From: JAHEYG01 sp044229775
GTDB lineage: Bacteria; Bacteroidota; Bacteroidia; B-17B0; Aurantibacillaceae
DNA length: 6,355 bases
Reading direction: 5' to 3'
Assembly (NCBI GenBank): GCA_044229775.1
Contig: JBGASH010000178.1
Span: forward strand, 1-6,355
Numbering within the stretch: position 1 is the stretch's first letter; every line of letters begins with the position of its first letter. Positions 1-5,438 of this stretch are shown one piece after another. The translations under genes were made by a program, and so were the position numbers. A model generated the notes under the pieces. It was not told where the DNA came from and did not search any database. It saw only the letters and a program-made list of their open reading frames with translations.

Positions 1-47
1 AAGCATTTGTAGAGAGAAGGCGCCACTTCTTTTAATTGTGTATTCAT
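1..47 (-). pseudogene. In-frame continuation of the DUF1801-like gene beyond the TAA, cut by the window edge
   Basis: Directly after the TAA at 50-48 the same frame reads ATG and then MNTQLKEVAPSLYKC, still open at the window edge. The EVAPSLYKC segment matches the usual C-terminal half of DUF1801-like proteins, where a P-x-L-x-K-C-type motif precedes a lysine-rich helix. With a tyrosine codon (TAT or TAC) in place of TAA, the two parts would join into one ordinary family member. A true nonsense mutation, a single-base sequencing error, or re-initiation at the ATG touching the stop could all explain this. The rest of the gene lies outside the window. Confidence 0.5.
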
Positions 48-278
48 TTATCTTGTAAAGAAATGAAAGGTAACGCTATCGGCGCGTTGAGCTAAGGCCG
101 CAAAAAACATACCGGGAATTATTTTTTTATCGTGGCCGTATGGAACCGGTTTGTTGCCCATTAATTCGTAAGCGAGCCCGGAAGAATCCTTTCCTTTTAC
201 CATGGGTGGCGTACATTTATCCAAATGTTTTTTAAGCTTGTTAAAAATGAGCTTTCGTGTTTCGTCGGTTATAGGCAT
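48..278 (-). CDS. DUF1801-like (YdhG/frataxin-like) protein, probably truncated by an in-frame stop
   Basis: Encodes 76 residues up to a TAA at 50-48. The sequence resembles small DUF1801 proteins: an N-terminal helix (about residues 4-22), a middle part with GNKPVPYGHDKKI (about 41-53) and a strand-like end, SVTFHFFTR. In this family such a strand is normally followed by a tyrosine or proline turn, a stretch ending in LYKCLKGK, and a C-terminal helix. Here the stop falls exactly at that turn, and the missing part continues in the same frame downstream (see 1-47). The ATG at 278 is the first plausible start. No Shine-Dalgarno site precedes it, but a -7-like promoter element lies about 22 bases upstream. 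Some family members, such as Bacillus YdhG, have a frataxin-like fold and are linked to iron handling. No function can be assigned here from sequence. Family call is from memory of its pattern, moderately sure. Confidence 0.6.
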   Translation of the reverse strand: MPITDETRKLIFNKLKKHLDKCTPPMVKGKDSSGLAYELMGNKPVPYGHDKKIIPGMFFAALAQRADSVTFHFFTR

Positions 279-299
279 ATGGTTTATTTAAGATCATAT

Positions 300-307
300 C
301 AAATTTA
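300..307 (-). promoter_or_regulatory. Candidate Bacteroidota -7 promoter element (TAAATTTG)
   Basis: On the minus strand, TAAATTTG matches the Bacteroidota sigma factor -7 consensus TAnnTTTG at every defined base. It lies 21 bases upstream of the DUF1801-like start, which would give a very short leader. The -33 partner is poor: the nearest TTGG ends 17 bases upstream, shorter than the usual 19-21 and not the consensus TTTG. In an AT-rich spacer an eight-base match with two free positions can occur by chance, so this is only a candidate. Confidence 0.3.
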
Positions 308-492
308 AATAATTTCTTAAAAGACCAACCAGTTAACTTAAAGATCTTACCGTTTACAAAGAAAGGGTCATAGGTTTAAAAAGTTGGGTACTAATCTATA
401 AACTGAGGCGTTATATCCTTAAAACAGGAAGTTTTATGATATTTTATGGAAAAAGCAGACCCTGCGCATCTTAATATTAAACGCTGAAACCT

Positions 493-1461
493 ATGAAAAC
501 ACCTAATTATATTGTTCGGATCCCTGAGCCTTGTCATGAGGACTGGAATAAAATGACGCCTGATGATAAAGGCAGATTTTGCAGTTCTTGCAGTAAAACG
601 GTAGTGGATTTTTCAAATAAAACCGATTCGGAGATCCGCGACATCTTATTGGAAAGTCAGGGCACAAAGGTGTGTGGCCATTTTAGAAAATCGCAGATTG
701 ATAGGCCGCTTAATATTACTATTGACTTAAATAACTTGCCAAAAAACATGAGCATCACTAAGATTTTTACGATTGCTTTGTTTTTGGTATTTGGTACCTT
801 TTTATTTAGCTGTACCGATATGAACGGTAAAAAGATAGATGGTATTGAAGTAAGAGGAGCAAGAGATAAGGAGAACATTGTAGGTGCAATGGATCTTACC
901 TTGCCAGAATTAGTGAAAGGAAGCACTATTGCCGAGCCTGATACACTTACTCAACAGGTAATAATAGAGCAAATGGTGAACGGCGGAATTCGCGCGGAAC
1001 AAGTAATACCTCAGGATAATATAATGGTGGACGGAGAAATAAAGATGGAAGATAGCACACACGTTGTCCCAGAAAGATATTATATGCTTGGAGCTGTTGC
1101 TATCGTTGATAATATTCCGGGCGATTCGGCTCAGGTGCAAAAACCCGATTCAATATTACCCATTGAAAAAATTGGCAACACCGGAACTTTTTTAAATAAC
1201 GCAAAAGAATTAACGGTATTTCCGAACCCAACCAGCGGTGACTTTACGTTAAAATACGAAGTAACAAAAAGAGGCGATGTGCGTGTGGATGTTTTGGACA
1301 TGAATGGAATGTTCCTAAAGAATTTGGTGAATGTTGCCGGACAATATGAAGGTCGCTATAACATACCAGTTACTTTAAATGAATTTTCGGCTGGAACTTA
1401 TTTTATCAGTTTGCTGAATAACGGAAAGCGGTCAACGGAAAAGGTAGTGATAGTGAAGTAA
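493..1461 (+). CDS. Membrane-associated protein with N-terminal cysteine domain and C-terminal T9SS sorting domain
   Basis: A 322-residue protein in three parts. Residues 7-72 form a small domain found at the N-terminus of various Bacteroidota membrane proteins, recognised by PxPCHxDWNxMTP, GRFCxxCxKxVVDFS and VCGHFRxxQ; C14, H15, C30, C33, C61 and H63 could bind a metal or form a redox pair. Residues 88-107 are a hydrophobic segment ending in a lipobox-like LFSC (C107). Residues 108-235 are polar with no domain I recognise. Residues 239-322 are a typical type A T9SS C-terminal sorting domain: VFPNPTSGDF, then VDVLDMNG, then the closing SAGTYFISL and KVVIVK. The sorting domain implies export by the type IX system, yet the hydrophobic segment is too far inside for a normal signal peptide. 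M86 (748-750) could be an alternative start giving a good lipoprotein signal. The substrate or role is unknown. It is the only rightward gene and ends 7 bases from pabB. Confidence 0.85.
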   Translation: MKTPNYIVRIPEPCHEDWNKMTPDDKGRFCSSCSKTVVDFSNKTDSEIRDILLESQGTKVCGHFRKSQIDRPLNITIDLNNLPKNMSITKIFTIALFLVFGTFLFSCTDMNGKKIDGIEVRGARDKENIVGAMDLTLPELVKGSTIAEPDTLTQQVIIEQMVNGGIRAEQVIPQDNIMVDGEIKMEDSTHVVPERYYMLGAVAIVDNIPGDSAQVQKPDSILPIEKIGNTGTFLNNAKELTVFPNPTSGDFTLKYEVTKRGDVRVDVLDMNGMFLKNLVNVAGQYEGRYNIPVTLNEFSAGTYFISLLNNGKRSTEKVVIVK

Positions 1462-1468
1462 TATCTCC

Positions 1469-2593
1469 TCAGGATAATACCTCTATAAGCGCTTTTGCTT
1501 TCACCATACATTCTTCATATTCTTTTTCGGGATCGCATAAATGCGTAATGGCGCTTCCCACGGAAAAAGAAAGATATTTTTCTTTTTTATTATGAAAAAT
1601 ACTTCTTATTAGAACATTAAGATCAAGATCACCATTGTTATTGATGTAACCCACGCAACCCGAAAAAGGACCGCGGTTCTGTGTTTCATAATCGTCAATT
1701 AACTGCATGGCTCGTATTTTTGGTGCGCCTGTCATACTGGCCATTGGAAAAGTAGCTTTAATAATGTCATCAAACGAAACCATTTCATTTAACTCACAGC
1801 TCACAGTACTCACCATTTGATGCACCTGTCTGTAGCTTTCTATATGGTATAGTTCGTTTACGTTCACCGTTCCTTTTTTAGCAAGGCGTGAGAGGTCGTT
1901 GCGCGCCACATCAACGATCATCACGTTTTCGGTTCGCTCTTTTAAACTTTCGTATAATTCTTTCTTTAATTTTTCATCCTCTGTTTCATCCGAACTCCTT
2001 ACCGCGGTGCCCTTGATGGGTTTGGTGATGAGTTTGTTTTGTCGTTTACTTAAAAATAATTCAGGACTAGAGCAAATAATAAATTTATCATCCAGTTTTA
2101 CGAGGGCCGAGTAGGGGGCCTGACTGATTTTATTGAGTTTATAATAAATTTCAATTGGATCTAAGTCAACACCGGTTGCTTCAAAGGTCACACAATAATT
2201 TATTTCGTAAATATCGCCCTGTTGAATATGTTCTTTTAGCTTAACAACGTTTTCGATATATTTATTTTTAGAGGTCTTGGCTATGATATTTATATTATGG
2301 TTTTTGAAATTAGTAGGTTTATAGATCTCGTCAAGGTTGTTAAAACCGAACTCTTTTTCGGCTTCAAATAGAACCTGCACTGGAAAATCAAGTAAAGAAT
2401 GTTTTTGGGTTTTTAAATTCTCAATAGCGTTCTTATGATCGTAATTGCAGAAATAAAAATACGTTTTAGTGGATGCTTTTTCTCCAAGCGAATTCGATAA
2501 CAGCACTTTTGAGTCGAACCCTTCCGGATGTCCGTTACCGTAAAACAAAGCGGCAAACCTGTGAGTGTTGAAGTCAGCAGCAAATGTTGTCAT
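1469..2593 (-). CDS. pabB: Aminodeoxychorismate synthase component I (chorismate-binding)
   Basis: Converts chorismate with ammonia into 4-amino-4-deoxychorismate, the first step from chorismate to p-aminobenzoate and folate, normally with ammonia supplied by a glutaminase (PabA) that is not in this window. The chorismate-binding domain spans about residues 111-370: GDIYEINY (126-133), PIKGT (192-196), DVARNDLSRL (228-237), MTGAPKIRAM (287-296) and the Mg-binding end DPEKEYEE (354-361). The lysine of PIKGT (K194) is the PabB hallmark; anthranilate synthase TrpE has alanine there, so PabB is preferred over TrpE. At 374 residues it is shorter than the 420-450 common in this family, with a reduced N-terminal region. 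The usual VGGAI reads VGSAI here (345-349). Its ATG lies 4 bases after the hemH stop, so it is probably translated from the same message. Confidence 0.9.
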   Translation of the reverse strand: MTTFAADFNTHRFAALFYGNGHPEGFDSKVLLSNSLGEKASTKTYFYFCNYDHKNAIENLKTQKHSLLDFPVQVLFEAEKEFGFNNLDEIYKPTNFKNHNINIIAKTSKNKYIENVVKLKEHIQQGDIYEINYCVTFEATGVDLDPIEIYYKLNKISQAPYSALVKLDDKFIICSSPELFLSKRQNKLITKPIKGTAVRSSDETEDEKLKKELYESLKERTENVMIVDVARNDLSRLAKKGTVNVNELYHIESYRQVHQMVSTVSCELNEMVSFDDIIKATFPMASMTGAPKIRAMQLIDDYETQNRGPFSGCVGYINNNGDLDLNVLIRSIFHNKKEKYLSFSVGSAITHLCDPEKEYEECMVKAKALIEVLS

Positions 2594-2597
2594 TATA

Positions 2598-3605
2598 CTA
2601 CTTGATTAAATTTTTCAAAGCTTTTACCCAGGTATCATTGGCGTTAAGGCTGTGTACCAGAGTTACGCTTTCTCCGCCGTGATGTTTAAATATTTCATCG
2701 TACTCGGTGCCAATTTCGTAAAGTGTTTCGAGGCAGTCGGCCACAAAAGCAGGAGAGAATACCAATAATTTTTTAACTCCTTTTTTGGCCAGTTCTTCAA
2801 TTACTTTGTCGGAATAAGGTTTAAGCCATTTGTCATCGAGACGCGATTGAAAGGTGCTGGTATATTTTCCTTCCGGAATATTTAAGTGTTTAACCAATTC
2901 GCGGGTGGTGGCAAAACAATTGGCGCGGTAGCAGAACTGATTATTTTTTGTAACGGTGTCGCAGCAATTTCCAAACGAACAGGTGTTATTACCGTAATGT
3001 TCCGACGCTTTTTTTATTTGACGCTCCGGTAAACCATGATAACTGAATAAAATATGGTCGTAAGCATTAAGATCATGTTTTTTCCCTTGTTCAACTATGG
3101 AATCGATGAAACCCTGGTCATTAAAAAAATTGCTGATCAAATTTACATTAGGAATAACTTCCCACCCGGCAATTTCTTTCATAACCAGTTCAAGCGTTGA
3201 GCCGGTGGAAGAAGAGGCGTACTGAGGATAAAGCGGAATGATCGTGATTTTTGTAGGACTTTCTTTACGCAATTTATTTAGAACAGGTTTAATGCCTGGA
3301 TTTTGATAGCGCATAGCAAAATCAACAATGTAATTATCGCCCATTTCTTTTTGAAGTTTTTCTGAAAGGACTTTTGTGTGGATTAAAAGGGGAGACCCTT
3401 CCTTGGTCCAAATGTTCTTATACAATTTTGCCGACTTTGAAGAGCGGAAAGGAACAATGATAAAATTCACTAAAAAGAACCGGCCAATAGCGCTAATGTC
3501 GATGACGCGACGGTCGTTTAAAAACTGTGTCAAATAGGTTCTTACATCGCCTGTTTCGGGAGAGTTGGGAGTACCGAGGTTTATTATAAGAATTGCTTCT
3601 TTCAT
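2598..3605 (-). CDS. hemH: Ferrochelatase
   Basis: Inserts ferrous iron into the porphyrin ring near the end of haem synthesis, acting in the cytoplasm or at the inner membrane face. The 335-residue length is normal for the family. Landmarks: LIINLGTPNSP (6-16), the start signature; PLYPQYASSSTGS (124-136); SYHGLPER with the catalytic histidine H190; FQSRLDDKW (252-260); and SPAFVADCLETLYEI with the conserved glutamate E293. Between H190 and residue 231 lies a cysteine cluster, C209, C214, C215, C225 and C230, resembling the cysteine-bearing segment of many Bacteroidota ferrochelatases; whether it holds a [2Fe-2S] cluster as in some bacterial enzymes cannot be told from sequence. Whether the substrate is protoporphyrin or coproporphyrin is likewise open. 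pabB follows 4 bases after its TAG; lspA lies 98 bases upstream across a repeat-bearing spacer. Confidence 0.96.
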   Translation of the reverse strand: MKEAILIINLGTPNSPETGDVRTYLTQFLNDRRVIDISAIGRFFLVNFIIVPFRSSKSAKLYKNIWTKEGSPLLIHTKVLSEKLQKEMGDNYIVDFAMRYQNPGIKPVLNKLRKESPTKITIIPLYPQYASSSTGSTLELVMKEIAGWEVIPNVNLISNFFNDQGFIDSIVEQGKKHDLNAYDHILFSYHGLPERQIKKASEHYGNNTCSFGNCCDTVTKNNQFCYRANCFATTRELVKHLNIPEGKYTSTFQSRLDDKWLKPYSDKVIEELAKKGVKKLLVFSPAFVADCLETLYEIGTEYDEIFKHHGGESVTLVHSLNANDTWVKALKNLIK

Positions 3606-3619
3606 TTTTTAGCAACTAA

Positions 3620-3637
3620 TCCCGATAGCTATCGGGA
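3620..3637. repeat. 18-bp perfect palindrome between lspA and hemH
   Basis: TCCCGATAGCTATCGGGA is identical to its own reverse complement over all 18 bases, and symmetry stops at the next base on each side. It sits 15 bases upstream of the hemH start codon. The CCGATAGCTATCGG core is one I recall as a recurrent intergenic palindrome in Bacteroidota genomes, so a dispersed repeat is the likeliest reading. A palindromic protein-binding site or a cruciform are alternatives. No T-tract follows on either strand, so it is not an obvious terminator. Confidence 0.75.
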
Positions 3638-3640
3638 GCT

Positions 3641-3698
3641 AAGGCGCGAAGAATTTTTTGATTTATTTTGTGAAACTTTGTGTCTTCGCGTCTTTGTG
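3641..3698. repeat. Inverted repeat with CTTTGTG direct repeats in the lspA-hemH spacer
   Basis: The arms AAGGCGCGAAGA (3641-3652) and TCTTCGCGTCTT (3683-3694) pair at 11 of 12 positions, the odd one being G opposite T, around a 30-base AT-rich loop. The right side also holds CTTTGTG twice, at 3676-3682 and 3692-3698, 16 bases apart. The phrase resembles a short CTTTGTG/TCTTCGCG-type repeat that recurs between genes in many bacteria. With the adjoining palindrome it fills most of the 98-base gap, which suggests that the spacer is largely repeat DNA and not a promoter. No TAnnTTTG element is seen in it on the minus strand. Confidence 0.6.
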
Positions 3699-3703
3699 GC
3701 ATT

Positions 3704-4363
3704 TTACAAAGTTGAATTAGGTGAATTATTTTCTTGCGAATCTGTATTTACTTCAGGAGTTGACTCAACGACTTCTTCCTTCTTAACGAACTTTTTCTGA
3801 AAAATTAAAATTAATCCAACGCCAACTGAAATAGAAGCATCAGCAAAATTAAATATGTGTCTGAAAAACTGCCATTCCTCACCAAAGATCTCACCGTTCC
3901 AAATAGGAAAATAGAACATATCGACCACTTTACCGTGTAAAAACCCGGCATAACCGCCGCCTTCCGGCATAAATACGGCTTTGTTGAACTCATCGCTATC
4001 ACTAAATAATAAACCGTAAAACGCGCTATCCAAAATATTTCCAATGGCCCCGGCTAAAATTAACGACACCGATAAAATAAATCCCCAGTGCTCTTCTTTT
4101 TTTACAATATGTCTAATATAAAAAACACCACCAATGGAAGCCAGCACACGAAAAATACTTAATATGATCTTACCATAACTACCGCCAAATTCCAAACCAA
4201 ATGCCATTCCGGGATTTTCGGTAAAGTGTAAAATGAACCAGTCGCCGAATACACGTGTTACTTCCCCCAGAGGATAATGCAGTTTAATGTAAATTTTGAT
4301 GAACTGATCAATGAAGAGAACCGCGAAAACTGTAATGAGGGGTATTTTATATTTTTTGAGCAT
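3704..4363 (-). CDS. lspA: Lipoprotein signal peptidase (signal peptidase II)
   Basis: An inner-membrane aspartic protease that removes the signal peptide of diacylglyceryl-modified prolipoproteins just before the lipid-bearing cysteine. Family landmarks are present: VLFIDQFIK in the first membrane helix (D19), FTENPGMAFG (47-56), AGAIGNILD with catalytic D112, and FNFADASISVGV with the second catalytic aspartate D175. Four membrane helices fit about residues 7-28, 66-87, 93-113 and 172-188. At 219 residues it is longer than the 160-170 of Escherichia coli. The extra length lies in a 62-residue stretch between the catalytic aspartates (with HGKVVDMFYFP) and in a polar tail after residue 191 rich in E, N and S. 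Such an enlarged loop is usual in Bacteroidota LspA. A terminator-like hairpin ends just before its start codon. Confidence 0.95.
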   Translation of the reverse strand: MLKKYKIPLITVFAVLFIDQFIKIYIKLHYPLGEVTRVFGDWFILHFTENPGMAFGLEFGGSYGKIILSIFRVLASIGGVFYIRHIVKKEEHWGFILSVSLILAGAIGNILDSAFYGLLFSDSDEFNKAVFMPEGGGYAGFLHGKVVDMFYFPIWNGEIFGEEWQFFRHIFNFADASISVGVGLILIFQKKFVKKEEVVESTPEVNTDSQENNSPNSTL

Positions 4364-4368
4364 AATTT

Positions 4369-4411
4369 AAAAAACATTGCCATCCCTTTTGTTATTCCGG
4401 AATGGCAATGT
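4369..4411 (-). terminator. Rho-independent terminator-like hairpin abutting the lspA start
   Basis: On the minus strand ACATTGCCAT (4411-4402) pairs perfectly with ATGGCAATGT (4383-4374), and two further G-C pairs can form inside past a single bulged A. The stem is followed by a run of T reaching 4369, the standard layout of an intrinsic terminator. It lies 24 bases after the stop of the DksA-like gene and only 5 bases before the lspA ATG at 4363. It could end the ileS/DksA-like message, or act as an attenuator or translation-blocking structure for lspA. No -7 promoter element fits between hairpin and start. Confidence 0.75.
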
Positions 4412-4432
4412 AATAATAGTGATCACGATAAA

Positions 4433-5425
4433 TTATTTGTTTTGGTTAAGCTTGGCGTCAATTCCCAAAGTAGCGTGTGGTACACTGCGTAAACGCTCTT
4501 TCGGAATTAATTTACCTGTAACGCGGCAAATACCGTAGGTTTTATTTTCAATACGCACCAACGCATTTTTAAGATTGATGATGTATTTTTCCTGACGGGC
4601 CGCTAATTGCGCGGTCTCTTCTTTTGATAGAACGTCGCTGCCATCTTCCAATAATTTAAATGTGGGTGATGTATCATCGGTGCCATGGTTGTCTTCGTTA
4701 GACAAAGTTTGTTTAAGTAATTCGTAATCGGTTTGCGCTTCTTTCAGTTTTTCTAAGATCAACTCTTTAAACTCCGCCAATTCTTTATCGGTATAACGCG
4801 AACGGTTATCCTTAGTATTTAAATAAGGCTTAGGCGCTTCTTCTAAACTTCTTTTAATTAGCGGTTTTGTAAGGTCAATTTGAAGCGGACGGTTGCGAAT
4901 ATATGCTTCCATACTGTTACCACCCGATTTTCCTTCATTCTTCTTACGACGACCTCTGCCGCGTTTTTCGGGAACAGCATTCTCATCATCATCATCATCC
5001 GATGGTGGGGGGCCTTCCAGATCAATAGGTGGTTCCTCTAATTCTGCTCCGTCAACAACATCGTCTTCATCCGGTTTTTCGTAATCATCTTTAATGTCAA
5101 CGTCGTCATCATCGTCTCCTCTGCCTTTTCCTTTTTTTCCTTTTTTTCCTTTTACATCTAAACCTTTAAAGCCTTTTTTAATAGCATCAATAGGTTTACC
5201 GGTCAGCTTTTTCTTTAAGGCCGGTTTATCAACTTTTTTCTTAAGATCTTTTTTGGAAGACTTAGCTACTTTATTAGCCACCTTTTTAGCAACAACTTTT
5301 TTCTTTGCAGGTTTGGCCGCTTTTTTCGCAACTTTTTTCGCAGGCTTCGCTGTTTTCTTGGCGGGCTTTGCTTTTTTTACCGCTTTTTTCGCGGGTTTTG
5401 CTTTCTTTTTATCCTTCTTTGCCAT
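4433..5425 (-). CDS. DksA/TraR-family protein with long histone H1-like basic tail and acidic linker
   Basis: A 330-residue protein whose C-terminal 120 residues are a Bacteroidota-type DksA/TraR domain: two helices (about 213-243 and 268-295) around a GTDDTSPTF loop (248-256), then the finger region YGICRVTGKLIPKERLR (297-313). DksA proteins bind in the secondary channel of RNA polymerase and modulate initiation; that role is inferred here. Of the four zinc cysteines (C-x2-C-x17-C-x2-C) only C300 remains; the others are T303, G321 and A324. The N-terminal part is low complexity: residues 1-103 are lysine, alanine and proline rich with repeated PAKK, like histone H1 or bacterial H1-like proteins; 104-150 are acidic with two runs of five aspartates; 154-162 (KRGRGRRKK) are basic again. 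Ordinary family members have about 120-150 residues. It starts 13 bases after ileS and probably shares its transcript. Confidence 0.88.
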   Translation of the reverse strand: MAKKDKKKAKPAKKAVKKAKPAKKTAKPAKKVAKKAAKPAKKKVVAKKVANKVAKSSKKDLKKKVDKPALKKKLTGKPIDAIKKGFKGLDVKGKKGKKGKGRGDDDDDVDIKDDYEKPDEDDVVDGAELEEPPIDLEGPPPSDDDDDENAVPEKRGRGRRKKNEGKSGGNSMEAYIRNRPLQIDLTKPLIKRSLEEAPKPYLNTKDNRSRYTDKELAEFKELILEKLKEAQTDYELLKQTLSNEDNHGTDDTSPTFKLLEDGSDVLSKEETAQLAARQEKYIINLKNALVRIENKTYGICRVTGKLIPKERLRSVPHATLGIDAKLNQNK

Positions 5426-5438
5426 CTTTATCTATGCA

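Noticed and set aside
371..378. TAGGTTTA as a plus-strand -7 element for the gene at 493
   Set aside because: It has one mismatch to TAnnTTTG, no TTTG at 19-21 bases upstream, and would leave a leader of over 100 bases.
1469..2593. Anthranilate synthase component I (TrpE) as the identity
   Set aside because: PIKGT with lysine at 194 is the PabB form, and no trp genes or TrpG lie nearby.
4277..4492. Plus-strand frame of 71 codons across the lspA start and hairpin
   Set aside because: Overlaps the clear lspA and DksA-like genes on the other strand and resembles no known family.
4893..5084. Open plus-strand serine-rich frame
   Set aside because: Antisense of the acidic linker: GAT/GAC and GAA codons read as ATC/TCA/TTC types. 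No independent coding features.
5117..5420. A-rich runs of six or seven bases on the minus strand as programmed frameshift sites
   Set aside because: Most runs are out of phase for the A-AAA-AAG slip motif and follow simply from consecutive lysine codons; no stimulating hairpin or useful alternative frame is seen.
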